Notes: a model not told the origin generated them from the sequence alone. DNA of 64,000 nt from Cephalotrichum gorgonifer (GCA_900312665.1 ONZQ02000001.1:2395248-2459247), one strand, 5' to 3'. Numbered from the stretch's first letter, positions 32,757 through 45,361 are shown. Numbers and translations are program-made.

Positions 32757-33380
32757 ATGACTTCATCCAAATCCGTCATCATCCTCTACCTCGAGGATGA
32801 CCCGTCCCTCACGGCCAAGCATGAGGACCTCCTGGCCACGCTCGGGTCCAAGTACGAGCTCCAGCTGGTATATACCAAGGAAGTCGCCTTTCCGATCCTC
32901 AGCGACGCCCGCCCGGCCACCGTCCTCGTCCTCGATGCTGGCATAACTAAGCCCGAAAACTCGGACATTGCCAACCGGCTGGTCTCTCTAGCTTGGGGCG
33001 GAAGCACTGTCATCCTAGCCGGAGGCTTCAGCGGGGCGAACGAGAAAGATATGATGAAGCTTTTGGAAAGGATCTGGGGACTCCCGTGGAAGTACCATGG
33101 GATGAGCCGGGAGTTCACAAGTTTAACTACAGATATGGTGAGGAAGAGAGGGGATCTTCTCATGGGCTACTACCAGGAGGCGGTGTTTATGGGAATTGTC
33201 GAGGGGTTCGCGACGTGGTATGGCACGGGGGAGACGGAAGCTAAAGACAGGGGGGCTGCGGTTGTGTTCATGGGGTATGGAGGTGGGAAGCTCGGTTACG
33301 TGGGGGATATGAAAATTGAGGAGGGGACAAAGCTGTGTATTATGAGGATGTTAGAGGGGGAGGGGGAGGAGGAGGAGTAG
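32757..33380 (+). CDS. Conserved hypothetical protein, class I glutamine-amidotransferase-like fold possible
   Basis: The single-exon ORF gives 207 residues. The N-terminus SVIILYLEDDPSLTAKHEDL is followed by ATVLVLDAGITKPENSDIAN and RLVSLAWGGSTVILAGGFSG, then RIWGLPWKYHGMSREFTSLT. The alternating hydrophobic strands and the glycine-rich ILAGGFSG loop recall Rossmann-like or ThuA/glutamine-amidotransferase-like domains. I see no Cys at the usual nucleophile position, so catalysis of that type is not supported. The tail is acidic (EGEGEEEE). Similar proteins exist in many filamentous ascomycetes as uncharacterised hypotheticals, as far as I recall. A TATA box lies 161 bases upstream, which suggests regulated expression. 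Function is not known. Confidence 0.75.
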   Translation: MTSSKSVIILYLEDDPSLTAKHEDLLATLGSKYELQLVYTKEVAFPILSDARPATVLVLDAGITKPENSDIANRLVSLAWGGSTVILAGGFSGANEKDMMKLLERIWGLPWKYHGMSREFTSLTTDMVRKRGDLLMGYYQEAVFMGIVEGFATWYGTGETEAKDRGAAVVFMGYGGGKLGYVGDMKIEEGTKLCIMRMLEGEGEEEE

Positions 33381-33719
33381 CGGCTGGCAGGATGATCCGA
33401 TGATGGCATATTCTACGAGAATGTTCACGGATCTACCTACACGAAACCGACGCCTTTGTATCACTATGCCAACCTTTAATAAACAAACACATCTATCACT
33501 CATATCCCTGGGTGGGGGTTTCTTAGATGGGACTGAAACGATTGTGACGAAGCCGGAGCGAGGCGGCAGTGAAAACAAATGTGGTACAAAACTCAAGGAA
33601 TCTCAGTTTTTTACTTCATAGTACATTGGTATAAAAGCCTTTTTGACCGCCTCTGACGTCTAAAGTCATGTGTAACCTCCCTCCCAGACCGCCGCCCTTT
33701 CTTTCTATTCCCACAACCC
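33381..33719. other. Convergent intergenic gap
   Basis: This 339-base gap separates the 3' ends of the hypothetical gene and STT3. A pyrimidine-rich stretch precedes the STT3 stop. Nothing else is seen. Confidence 0.4.
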
Positions 33720-36367
33720 CTAGTCTGCCCGTAGAACACGAGGACCCTTCTTCTTAGGCACCTTCTTCCTCTTCTGGCCCCTGTTGAAGGCTGCAGCGGA
33801 GGCGTGATCCCTGCCGAGGTTGTCCAGGTCCTTGACCTTGTAGACGCGGATGAGATACGTTTCGCTCGTGAAGGCCTCTTCGAGGGTGTCAAGCTCAGGG
33901 CCCTTCTCAGGGAGACGGGCACCTCGGACGCGATCCACGGCCTGGCCCGGGGGGAAGAGCTCCGGGAATTTGTGGTATGACATCTTGTACCTGCAGAGGG
34001 GTAGATATTGTTAGTCGACGCGCTTTCATCTGTGACGAAAAATCGGGAGGGAGACGTGGTAAACCTACATCAAGCTGTTCTTCATGGCATCGGAGGCCTG
34101 ATCATCCACGCGGTATTCACCGCGGGGAGTGAAGAATGAGGTCTCCTGGACCTCATCAGGCCAGATTCCCTCCGCGATCCTGACCATCCAGAGGAACTTG
34201 TTGATGTCGTCACCCGAGTATCCGAGCATGCCACCAAAGACAACCAGTACGTAGTCAACCTCATGCTGGCGCATGATGGGGTAGCTGACCTCCTCGCGAG
34301 ACGCCATAGCCTTTCCGACGGTGGCAATATGCGTGTTGTTCCAGGTGTTGTTGTCTACAAGTGTGGGGCGATCGGCCATTCCACCGATCTGGTAGCCGTA
34401 ATCCCACCACGACATGATCTTGGCATCTGGCTTCGTGTTTTGGCGCAGCCAGTCATAGGCCTCGCGGTAGTCATCAATGATATGCTGGCCGCCGTTCGGA
34501 AGCCGGCTAGCTAGGACAACTGACGGTGAGGAGTATGCGCTAGACGTAACCCAGGTGCAATGGAGTACAAAGAGAATCAGGTAGAGGACCGCTGCCGCCA
34601 CCATGGGGATCTTGGTGCGGTTGTTATAGATGCCAATGAGGGGCTTGCTGGTCGACTTGAGGCCACTTTGCTTCTGCTTCTTGCGGGGTGGCTCGGCACC
34701 CTCGGCAGCATCGGGATCGGAAGGCTCTGGTGGAGTATGGACGTCAAGGAAGACGTCGAGGAGCTGAGACAGCGCTATGGCAGCTGCCACGCAGACGATG
34801 GGGGTCAGAGTGAGCATGAGACGGACCATGACTCCCGAGAAGTAACTGGCAAAGACGGCGTAGACGACGACGAAGACATGCTCATCTCGCAATTGCTGGA
34901 AGCAAAGGTAGACCCCAGCTGGGAACAGCCAGACAAGCAGGTTCAGGTCGAAGAAGTAGGACGTCCAGGCAGTGGGCTGATGCTCAGACACCGACGCAAT
35001 GATGGGAATGTGAATCTTGGCATAGCTTGTATCCCACAGAGAGTAGAATCGCCCGCCCCACGGTGCGATATAGCCTAGGGAAGTCAAGGCAATTAAGCCG
35101 GAGAGGGCAACGACAAAGACGGCGCCAACGAGCAGCAGAAGGACGCTCTGGAACTGGCGGCCAGAAATGGCCGACCTAAGGAAGTAAGCGAAGCCCACGA
35201 GCTGCACGAGGCCGAAGATCCCTGAGGGCGTACTGCCATTAGCGGTGCGTTCTTCATACTAGGTGGGGGGATTCATCCGAGTAGACATCTCGCCAACTTA
35301 CCCAAGGCAGGCATGTGCTCGCTAGTCTTGACGGGCAAGAAGCCAACAAACGGAATCTGCATGCTAGCCACGGTTCCCAAGGCGTACCACGTAGTATAAC
35401 TAACGTAGAGCCTGGTGCTGTACCGGCCCATGAGAATTAGGGTAAACGCGTGAACGGGCAGCAGACAGGTGATGAAGGCATATCCACCCCAGGACGCAAC
35501 CATGTACCCGTAGAAGAGAGCACACAGCGCGCCCCAGAGCATAGATCCCTGCTTCAAAGCCTTAATCCATAGGTAGAATGTAAAGACCAGGAGGAAGATG
35601 GCAATGGCCTCATTGTCGTAGCTTCCGGCGACCGAGCGCGAGATGTAGCCGGGAGCGATACCCATGAACATGGCGGCTAGAAGACCGGCCGAGGGGGAGG
35701 TGGTCATCTCATTGGTGAGCAGGTAGGCGGCAACCGCTGTCAGGCCCGAGCACGCTGGTGCTAGTAAGACGCAGATGTTTCGGATATCGACCGGAATTGT
35801 GAGGAATCGAAGAAGGTGGTAGAGGACACCGCTGGTGGCCATCAGTCCTGGGTATAGCGTGCCTCCGGTAACCCGACCTAGAGGATGCCATGTCCGATCA
35901 TCAAACCAGTCCCAGAAGGATTCGAATCCGTTGGCGACGAGATATTTGGTTGCTCGGAAGTTGAACCACGGGTCGACTAAAAGAAGGAGTCAGATCAGAA
36001 TAGCGATTCGTATTGGGATCGGGTCGGCCGACTCCAGGGGCAAACTAACACTCGTGGATAATGCTTTCAAAACCTAATGGGCGCAATATGTTAGCCAGGG
36101 AAATGAAGGTGCAGTACGTGCTTCGACGAGTGCGTATTGGTGAGACATCGCATGCGCAGTTATTGTGCTGAGCCCTGCATGCGTTCCATACTCTGGCGGG
36201 GAGACGAGAGGTACTCTGGAGTGCTGCGAGCATCACTTACGAATGACTGAGAAGAGACGGCTGGCGATGGCGGCACCAGCAATGAAGGCAAGAATCACAA
36301 CCCTAAAAAGGGTCCTGGTATTCTTGTCTCCTACCGCGGAAAGGAAGTCCAGAGGTTCGGCCGACAT
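33720..36367 (-). CDS. STT3: Oligosaccharyltransferase catalytic subunit STT3
   Basis: STT3 transfers the preassembled lipid-linked glycan to Asn-X-Ser/Thr sites in the ER membrane. Exons 36367-36241, 36073-36050, 35976-35302, 35221-34069 and 33990-33720 give 749 residues, the family's usual size. Multiple hydrophobic membrane segments occupy the N-terminal two thirds. The first luminal loop motif IIHEFDPWFNFR includes the catalytic acidic Asp. Further signatures are VAGSYDNEAIAIF, SVSEHQPTAW (the E-loop), SWWDYGYQI (the invariant WWDYG) and DNNTWNNTHI, itself a sequon. The basic end KRKKVPKKKGPRVLRAD is typical. A 24-base exon encodes the start of the first luminal loop. The gene is divergent from ATP synthase subunit e, with 403 bases between the starts. 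Confidence 0.98.
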
Positions 36368-36770
36368 TGTGGTTGGTGGTGTCGGAAATCCCTGGGAGGT
36401 TGTGGTTGAGGTTATCCACGAGCTGCCGTACTGTCCAAAAAGACAGGTCCTAGAGAAGGACAGCTTGGAGCTTACGAAGGTCGCGTTGCAGGGGGGGTCC
36501 ACATCCCGCGACCACACGTCGCAAGTTGGTCGCTCGGGCATATACCCGAAGTTCTCCCGCCGGCTGCAGCAAGCAAGCGGAAAATGCTGCGATTTTTCCC
36601 GAGCTGTTTTTTGACCATCACCGAATTCGACGCCAACAGCACCTATTCCATCGTTCGCAACGAAGCCGAGACGGGTCAATTGGTATCCCCTCGCCACCTC
36701 GTCACCAGGATCCTACCACTCGACGCTCCAGAGATATCGCCAGTTCGCGAATCGACTTACAGCAGCTACA
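36368..36770. promoter_or_regulatory. Divergent promoter region STT3 / ATP synthase subunit e
   Basis: This 403-base interval holds both leaders. No TATA box is obvious. Short ORFs here are shadows. Confidence 0.45.
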
Positions 36771-37325
36771 ATGTCTGGCTCCGCAGGTGTTAATGTACGT
36801 GATGCATTATTGTCAATCCACGCTGCGACGTAATCGGGGGCATCCTCGCCGGAAGTCCATATAACCATCGGATTATACGGGAACAGACGGGCCGTTCTTT
36901 CTTCATCTGTACACGGACTAACCTGCCAATTGTTTTAGGTACTCCGGTACACTGCGCTTGGTCTCGGCGTCTTGTACGGCTTCACGCACCAGAGGAAGAT
37001 CACCGCTGCGCAGAATGCCGCGGCCGCGCAGCACGAGTACGAGCACAAGCAGAGCCTAATAAACCAAGCCAAGTCGGAATATGCCAAGATCCACAACCCG
37101 GCCCCTGTGAAGGCCGATACGGGTATGTTATATCGTTCCACGACCACCCACAAGCAGGAGATGCCCCAGGCCCTCGACCTCGGACCTCCGCCCTTGCCGA
37201 CAAGCATCGGGAATACTGTATTCGGCGAACATGGACTAACTTCGAACCTAGTTATTCGCGACCCTATGGACCCCAAGTTCGACTTCGAAGCCTTCTTCAC
37301 GAACTTGGCGAAGGAGAACCCATAA
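36771..37325 (+). CDS. TIM11: Mitochondrial F1Fo ATP synthase subunit e (TIM11)
   Basis: The protein is a small inner-membrane subunit needed for ATP synthase dimerisation and cristae shape. Exons 36771-36794, 36939-37122 and 37252-37325 give 93 residues, the family's usual length. The first exon is only 24 bases (MSGSAGVN). The second opens with VLRYTALGLGVLYGFTHQ, a single membrane helix with the GxGxxYG-type glycine motif that mediates dimerisation. A charged helical region (HEYEHKQSLINQAKSEY) follows. The C-terminus reads DPMDPKFDFEAFF and ends with AKENP. An alternative reading that skips the last intron would run through in frame but gives an odd insertion. The divergent partner is STT3. 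Confidence 0.93.
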
Positions 37326-38260
37326 ACTCTGAACGAGTGATGGGGTGCAGAGTAAAACGTCAAGATGGAGATGGTCGGTAAGACCCCCTTGGAACCGGGG
37401 AGGGCTCGCGAGTCTCAGCAGCGCGTTCTGAAGGCGGCAATGCTCTTTACGTGGCGGCAATGGTGTTGGGGTGGATGACGGAAGGCCGACTTATCTGGAG
37501 CTACATAGAGGTTTTCTTGCGTCGTGTTCGCTTACTGCGCACGTGTACAATACACACTGGAGATAGATGAATGATTTTACAAAAAAGACACTACTATCGC
37601 GCACCCTTTAGCATCTGGTTATCCCATCATTGGAGATATCCTGCGGCGACCGATCCGGTAAACATGGACATTAATGGTTTAGTTAGGCGCAGTAACTCGT
37701 ATATGAGTGGTCTCAAATTGTCAATCTTTTTATAATCCATCCCCCATACTACCGGGACCTATGATTCTCTATCCGCGCGCGATAGACCATATCTATCAGT
37801 CCGGAGAACATGGTCTTGCTCGCCTGATATCCTCGGTTCGACGGGCGACTGGGGCACGGGAAATATAACGCCACCCGGTGGCAGTTGCTCTCTAACCAAG
37901 ACCGGCCAAGAACTAGTGCACAGACCACCCACCTCCTGAATGGATGGGCGACGTTTGTACAGACGTCCCTAATTACCCCAAGCCTCGATCGCGAACGCGT
38001 GTGGTGTGAAGCTAGAACCTGGGCATAGGAAAAGGACCACCAAAAACGAGCAAATTCCGACCAAGTCCTTTCACGGGTACGCAACCTCCTTGTCCCTGAC
38101 CCTCTCAGGGCCATATTCGCCCAACCAAAAAAAAAGGCAGCATATAAACGTGTCTCCACCTTATTTCCACCTTGCGACGTTTCCTCCCCTCGAGCGTCCT
38201 CCCAAACGATCTACCGAGGACTAGCTCTCGGGCCCGAAATGCTAGAAAGCTTTTGTCAAA
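37326..38260. other. Intergenic region upstream of dynein intermediate chain
   Basis: This 935-base gap has no supported gene. The last 150 bases are CT-rich and carry the likely leader. Confidence 0.4.
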
Positions 38261-40418
38261 ATGCAGTCCCGCCGAGATGAGATTTTAGCAAAGAAGGCGA
38301 AGCTTGCGGAGCTAAAGAAGCAAAGGGAGCTCAGGGCATCCTCCGCCAGCAACAGACAGAGCATTGGTCCGTCAACTGATGTTAGTCGTCGCCATCGCAC
38401 ACTATCTAGTCTTTCCCTTCGTGTCGAGTAGCCTCGTATGGAGCTAACACATACCGTATGTATAGGCCTCCTCTCCTCCATCCGGACGTTCGGACTATGA
38501 GAGCATCGAAGGTATCCTGCAGGGCATTCTCGGCGACAGACCAGTCTCGACATCGACAGGCGGTGGCGGCTCCCCTGCCCGCCGAGGCAGTCGCCCAACC
38601 AGTGTCCTCAGCGCCGGCGACTATAGCCCCGAGAACTCGGAATACGCAGCACCGTCCAGTGCCGTAGCGCCCCCCGCACAACTGTCGACGGCTCCGCTGA
38701 CGACGATATTCGAGTGCCCGCCCTCGCCAGTCAAGCAAGTATTTTCCTACAACAAGGGTGTCCAAACAACCGAGGACTGGGCAACGCCTGCTAGGCCGAG
38801 GGCCCATTCCCTCTCCGATAATGAGGAACCCACTGGTACGCCGAGTAAGCGGCTGAGCCGGAGGGAGCGAGACAGAGAGGAGGAGATACGGCAGGCCGTC
38901 CGACGAGAGGTTGAAGAGGAGCTCAGAGCTACTAGGGATATGATGACGGAGGGCGTTGGACAACACATAAGCGCCCCGTCAACGAACAACTTCCCCCTCA
39001 GGCAACTGACGGCGGAAGAGTTGAATGCTGTCATGTCCTCAGAGGAACTTGTTGAGTTCGTGGACAAGTCTTCCAAGATCATCGAGAGGGCCTTGGACCA
39101 GGAATATGACATCCTTGTCGATTACGCACAACTAGGGCAAGACGTTGATGAGGAGGATGACGACGCCGGCAACACCGGGGGGAAGGGGAAGCGGAGGGTG
39201 AAGGAGGTCATACAATACTTCAACGAGCGGTGGTCCAAGAACCGCATGATCAGTGGCATCGAGTTTTCCCCCAAGTTCCCCGAACTGCTTCTTGCATCAT
39301 ACACGAATAACCCCTCGGCGCCCCACGAACCAGACGGCATTGTCCAGGTGTGGAACCAGCATATGCACGACCGGGCGGAGTTTGTATTCCACGCGCAATC
39401 AGATGTGCTGACGGCCAAGTTCTCGCCGTTCCACCCGAATCTCATCGTTGGAGGCACATATAGCGGGCAGATTCTACTCTGGGACACGCGCGCCAAGTCC
39501 GCACCTGTGCAGAAGACTCCTCTTACGGGCTATGGCCACACGCATCCGATCTACTCCGTCGACATTGTGGGTACCCAGAACGCGAACAACATCATCTCTT
39601 GCTCGACGGACGGCGTTGTCTGTGCCTGGAGCATGGACGTCTTCGCACAGCCCCAGGAGCTTCTAGAGCTCAAGGCCCCCGCCCCCGCCAAGATCGAGGA
39701 TGTGAGCCCCACGTGCCTGTCCTTCCCCGATGGCGACCCTACCTTCTTCCTTGTGGGAACCGAGGAGGGCACGATCTACCCTTGCCACAGGTACAACCGC
39801 GCGGGAGCTAAGGCAGGAGTCGATTCCGACTTCAGCTACAAGGGCCACACGGCGCCGGTAATGTCGGTCGACTTCCACCCCGCGCGGGGACCCGTCGACC
39901 TGGGTGACTACGTGCTCTCCTCGTCTCTGGATTGGAGCGTAAAGCTATGGAAGGTGCGAGCCCCGGCTGCTACGTCCACGGCGGGATCCACCGAGGGCAA
40001 CATGACGCCTCTCCTCAACTTTGTGCGCGAGGACGTGGTCTACGACGCCAAGTGGTCGCCGGTCAAGCCGAGCGTGTTTGCGCTCGTGGACGGCGCCGGC
40101 TCGCTCGAGTTCTGGGATATTGCGGTTGAGACCGAGGAGCCTGTCGCGCGGATATCGCCGAGCCCGCGGAAGGGCGGGAGGACGATGCTGTCCAAGAGCT
40201 TGAATAAGCTCGCGTGGGAGCCGTCGGACGGGAAGCGCGTGGGCACGGGGGGGATGGACGGGTCGGTTACTGTGTTCGAGGTGGCTTCGGGGCTGGGTGG
40301 CAAGGAAGACTTGAAAGCAGAGGAGTGGACCAATGTGAAGAAACTCGTGAACCGGGTTGAGGCGGCTGGCTCTGGCGGGCCCTCGGTGCTTGAGGGGCTC
40401 AGGCATAACGGAATCTGA
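38261..40418 (+). CDS. Cytoplasmic dynein 1 intermediate chain
   Basis: The protein is a scaffold of the dynein motor that links heavy chains to light chains and dynactin. Exons 38261-38380 and 38466-40418 give 690 residues, the family's usual size. The N-terminus RRDEILAKKAKLAELKKQ is the coiled-coil that binds the p150 subunit of dynactin. A Ser-rich region follows with the motif SPSGRSDYESIEGILQGIL-like segment, then FSYNKGVQTTEDW, a probable LC8 light-chain site (KGVQT). A second charged helix (RREVEEELRATRD) precedes the WD-repeat beta-propeller, which begins near NRMISGIEFSPKFPELLLAS and includes GGTYSGQILLWDTR, GHTHPIYSVD, STDGVVCAWS, GHTAPVMSVDFHP, SSSLDWSVKLWK and GAGSLEFWDI. The protein corresponds to yeast Pac11 and animal DYNC1I. 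The donor is GTTAGT. Confidence 0.96.
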
Positions 40419-40855
40419 GCGGTGGCGAGACGAGGGGGCTGGGGCTGGTGATGGTGATAGGTGATTTTCCATAATATACCTCGGTGTTTCCATGCAAGGC
40501 ACGCGGGCAAGGGACGTAAGGGGGTTCTAGATTTACAGGATTCTTGGGCAATGGCCCAACACTTTGTCGTGTATTGAGCACAGGTCGCTTTTGGGGACTG
40601 CTATTGGGGACAACTACAGTTGGCGACTGAACTAACTAATTCATGGCCGGGATGTCTCAAGCGCTTGGTCTTCAAAGGATGCTTCCAAGGTCAGCGGAGT
40701 AAACATACTATCTCGTGGACAGCGTCATGGCACGGACACCTGAGCTTCATCTCCGGGTGTCTAACGGACTTGATGCCATTTGAATGTCCGTCCATCGTGT
40801 AACTAACTATGCACATGCTTGTAGGGTCCGTCCGTCCCATGTGGGGTGGAGGGGC

Positions 40856-40886
40856 GGACGGCGGATAGGACGGCGGATAGAACGGC
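40856..40886. repeat. GGACGGCGGATA short tandem repeat
   Basis: Two near-exact copies of a 12-base unit followed by a partial third. It lies in non-coding sequence and has no obvious function. Confidence 0.7.
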
Positions 40887-41398
40887 GCCCATCCCGTACC
40901 TGTAAGTACACGACCCTTGAAGTAATTTGACTACTAAGATTAATGGATCGTCATCAATGAAACAAGCGGCTGGGGAATGATCTGGACATGTCCGGATCCG
41001 CGTGAGGACCCACCAATGAGGTTTTGAGCTAAGGGTGTTATTGGCCAAGAGGCTATTGCAAGTATGTCTCGATCCTCGTGCCATGAGGATGGGTTGGGCT
41101 GAGAACATGAGGGTCCTGTCTTGCATGCACCGGGACTCTTCAGGAATTGTACGTCACGCGGTGTACGTTCGGGTACGGGTTACATACAAGTACGTCGAAC
41201 GCTATGCTGTGCTGGTGGGGTATTGGATACGCACGGCCCAAGGCCCTTGCGGACTTACATTACGCGTACTTGGATGTAGCCCCATCCAGACGCAGGAGAC
41301 ATCCTATTCCTGCATTGATGCCCTTGAAATCTCGGGGCCAACCCGGCGGTGCCTCTTGGCAGATGTAGAAGCTAGCTAGGCGATACAGCGGCTCAATT

Positions 41399-41432
41399 TT
41401 TTTTATTAAAATTTTTTTAAAGGGGGGGGGGG
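41399..41432. repeat. T-run / A-rich / G-run homopolymer cluster
   Basis: A run of T, then A/T-rich bases, then about 10 G. Such a cluster is often error-prone in sequencing. Non-coding here. Confidence 0.6.
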
Positions 41433-41933
41433 GAACTATTACACTTTTTCTTCTTAGTGAAAAGAAAAATCTCAAGCTTAGGTTGTGGGGTAAGCGAAGA
41501 AAAGTACCCCAACAAGGAAATATCAAATACTCGTACTCGTAGTACTCGTAGTAAGACAGCCAAAGAGAGACAATGCATAGCGCCGTCCCCATGTGGAGAT
41601 GCAGAGGTCGGTCAGGTCACGACTGAGATGCTGACACACCATCACACCTCACCCCACCACCTACCTAATGTCCCCTCCACCACTTTCACCTGTTTCCTAT
41701 AGTTGAACCCCGTAATAGTACAAACCGTATCTCAAACAAAAGGGTGATCCTCGAAACCCCTGAGCTCCTCCCCCCTCCGCCACCAAACGTCATCCACACA
41801 TCCACACACGAAGAGAATATATCCGCCCGATCCGTTTTCCTGTGCCGGGCAGTAATACTCTGGGTACGAGACCGCCCAGCGGCTCATGATCCACCCATAA
41901 ACCGGATCGCGTCTATGTGCATCCCCTTATAAG

Positions 41934-44900
41934 ATGGCTGCTGCCGGCCCACAGCCCGAAGCTGGGCCCGCTAACAGCAGCGACCCGAAGCCCTCGAGCA
42001 CATCCCCCGCCGCCGACTCCGACGACCTTGCGGTTAAGCCCACGTCATCGTCGATCGCAACAAATGGGACCCCTGACGGGACCCCTGCGAACAGTAGCAC
42101 CCCCGAGAAACCCGCGAACCAGAACCTGGGGCGAGAAGCGACACCCTCTACACCAATGGCTAACGAGCGTGATGAATTTGGGCTCCCTATAAGGCAATAC
42201 ATCCCCCCAAACCCGACGACCTCGGGGGACAAGGCCAACCAAGACGCAGAGCAGCAGAAGAGCTCAGGGGGCGGTGATGGCGCGACAGGTCTCGACGGGG
42301 ATGGCCCGCTCACACCGGTGCCGGTGCCGGGGCAGGGTCAAGGCCAACCAGTAGACCAGGTCGAAGGTCCCGCCGCGAAGCCGAGGTCCGGAACCATTAC
42401 CTCCACCACATCCAGCACTGCCCAGGTCATTTCCGAGTTTTCTCACCAACCGATGAGCAAGACCGATGATAATACGGAAGACGACGACCAGGAATGGCAG
42501 GAAATGCCCTCGTATGCGAGGTTCGACATGTACGACGACAATGACAAGCTTATCGCTCGGGAACACGACGACGGGGAGGACGAGAAGTACGGCTATCAGA
42601 ATCTAGGAGGCGCCGGCAGGGGCTACACCCGCGTGGTTATGGACGACGACGCTGAGTCTGCGACCAGCATGGACGAGAATACACAATACCTCTTTAAGGA
42701 CCTCAAGTCTACGAGCGCGGCGGACGAGGACGACGATCAGCGCGACGCCGTATCTCAGATGCAGGCGACGAAGGAGCTCCTGACCGAAGGGCAGAGGGTA
42801 GCATATGTAGGCGTGGTAAGGCTCGAATTGTATGCAATGGTGAAGGAGCTGGAAGACTTCCAGCACACGAAGAGGTCGAAGAAGTGGGTGAACTTTGCTG
42901 CCGAGCACATGAAAATGCTCTCACAGAAGATGATGATACGACTGTACGCCCATATGGATATCAGCCCGGCGGAGCAGGTTATGATTGAACAGCTGGCGGA
43001 GCACGGGGTGCTGCCTACCGACCTCACGCCGGTACTGATGGCCAACTCGAGGGTCAACAACCCCATGGCTGAGAAGTCGCCTCGCTCCAGCGTGGGAGGG
43101 AAGAGCTCTGAACCCGTGTCGCCGACGTCCCCGGACCAGGAGGTGGCTGCGGAACCCCCGCCTCCGTACAAGGAAAATGAGAGCGAGAACCTCCCCGATG
43201 TTCGGACGCCTTCCCAACTGCCGACTACTTCTAAGCTGGACATCGATCTCCGGTGGACGGTATTATGTGACTTGTTCCTCGTGCTTATAGCGGATTCGAA
43301 CTACGACGCCCGCGCGAGAACTCTTTTGGAGAGGGTGGCCAAGGCGATGGATATCCCCTGGATTGACATCTGCCGCTTCGAGAAGCGTGTGACGGACGCC
43401 CTTGAGATGCAACAAGCGGCCGAGAAGGAGAACTGGAACGAGGACGAACACATGGAGGAGCGCAGGAAGATGGCTCTGAAGAGACGCTACGTGATGATGG
43501 GTCTTGCCACAGTCGGCGGAGGGCTCGTCATCGGCCTGTCAGCCGGGCTTCTCGCACCAGTGATCGGCGCCGGCCTCGCGGCGGGGTTCACGACGATAGG
43601 CGTAGGTGGTACGAGCGGCTTCCTCGCGGGCGCGGGCGGAGCGGCAGTTATCACGTCATCGGCGGCGGCATCCGGGTCTATTATCGGCGTCAGGGCGGCG
43701 GGGCGGCGCACGGGCGCAGTGAAGACATTTGAGTACCGCCCGCTGCACAACAACAAGCGAGTCAACCTTATTATCACGGTATCTGGGTGGATGACGGGCA
43801 AGGTGGACGACGTCCGCTTGCCGTACAGTACGGTGGACTCCGTCATGGGGGACCTTTACTCGGTGCTATGGGAGCCAGAAATGCTGAGGAGCATGGGTGA
43901 CACCATCAATATCCTCGCGACAGAGGTAAGCTGGGCCGGGCCCTGAATGAGTTGTGACGAGGGCTAACTCATTTTTTTTTCGGTAGGCTCTCACCCAGGG
44001 GTTGCAGCAGGTGCTAGGCAGCACCATCCTAATGTCTCTCATGGCCGCCCTGCAGCTCCCCATCGTGCTCACAAAGCTGTCATATCTCATTGATAACCCG
44101 TGGGCCGTCTCTCTCGACCGAGCCACGTCGGCCGGCCTCATCCTTGCCGACTCCATTATCGACCGGAACCTAGGGACCCGACCCATTACGCTAGTCGGGT
44201 ACTCTCTCGGTTCCCGAGTCATTTACTCCTGTCTCCAGGAACTAGCACGCAAGGGAGCCTGCGGCCTCGTCCAGAACGTATACCTCTTCGGCTCGCCCGT
44301 AGTGGTGAAGAAGGACGAGGTCATCCGCGCAAAGACGGTCGTCTCGGGCCGATTCGTCAACGCGTACCACAGTAACGACTGGATCTTGGGGTACCTCTTC
44401 CGGCTCACGAACGGAGGGATCAGCCGCATCGCGGGCCTGGCACCGATAGAAGACTGCCCCTTCATAGAGAACATTAACGTCACGGAGATGGTCAAGGGCC
44501 ACATGGATTACCGAACCGCCATGCCCAGGCTCCTCCGTGAGTGCGGGTGGCTCGTGGAAAGCGACGAGTTCACCGAAATCGAGGACCCGGACCCGGATAA
44601 CCACCAGGAGCGACAGCGCGAGCTCATCAGCGAGATCGAGGCGGCGCGCAGGGAACTAGAAAAGGAGGGCAAGGAGGAGAAGGGCGGAGCGTTCAAATTT
44701 TGGAGGAAGAAGAAGGCGCTGGAGAAGGCAGAGTGGGAGGTGTACGAGGATACGCTGGCGAAGGAGGGGAAGAGGAATGGGAGCAACGGGGACGCGAACA
44801 GCGGCGTCCTCTTCGACGTCGAGGCCATCCGCGCGGAGCTGGCGAAGGAGAAGCTGGAGGTGAAGGAGCTGCAAAGTACCCTGCCACCGATGAAGCTGGA

Positions 44901-45312
44901 CATCCGGTCCCCGCAGGGGAGCCCCGTGGCCGGCGGTTCGGTGCGGGAATCGAAGAGCACCGAGTTCGAAGAATACCACTCCCCCGGCGGCTCGTCGCCA
45001 GGCAAGCCATCGCCGGCGCGGACACCGACGCTGCCGAAGAACCGGGAGCTCGCCTCGTCGCCTTATTACCAGGAGGCGCACGAGCCGCAGGACGAAATCC
45101 AGATGACCTTTGACACGTCGTTCCACGAGAAGCCAGTCTCCCCGCCGCCTCCGCAGCCACCCGCCAAGGACGTGTATCATCCTCATCCGCCGTCACCTCA
45201 GGCTGGTGGGGCGCGCTCACCGTTACCGAAAATCGAGATTGCGGATCCGTGGGCGGACCCAGACGATGAGGATTTCGGCAAGGAGAAGGAGATGCAGCTT
45301 ACTTTTGCATAG
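41934..45312 (+). CDS. DUF726 family membrane protein (TMCO4-like alpha/beta hydrolase)
   Basis: Exons 41934-43925 and 43987-45312 give 1105 residues. The N-terminal 250 residues are disordered and acidic. A helical domain follows with VKELEDFQHTKRSKKWVNFA. Residues about 520-585 are glycine- and alanine-rich and hydrophobic (GLATVGGGLVIGLSAGLLAP, FLAGAGGAAVIT), which is typical of the family's membrane region. The hydrolase core includes VNLIITVSGWMTG and TLVGYSLGSRVIYSCL, where GYSLGS is a GxSxG-type nucleophile elbow, then VYLFGSPVVVKK, RFVNAYHSNDWILGYLFR and GHMDYR, which supply candidate Asp and His. The C-terminal 280 residues are charged and Pro/Ser-rich. DUF726 proteins such as TMCO4 and yeast Mil1-like proteins are considered putative lipases, but no substrate is established. 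The intron lies at 43926-43986, just before the hydrolase half. Confidence 0.9.
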
Positions 45313-45342
45313 TCGGGGGGCGGGGTTTGGATTATGACTATA

Positions 45343-45361
45343 CCTTATTATTATTATTATT
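45343..45361. repeat. (TTA)n microsatellite
   Basis: About six TTA units, just downstream of the DUF726 stop codon, in its probable 3' UTR. Confidence 0.8.

Larger units (their letters stand above)
40419..41933. other. Intergenic region with short repeats
   Basis: This 1.5 kb gap holds no supported gene. A short tandem repeat lies at 40856-40886, a T-rich/G-rich homopolymer pair near 41399-41432, and TACTCGTA repeats near 41529. Confidence 0.5.
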
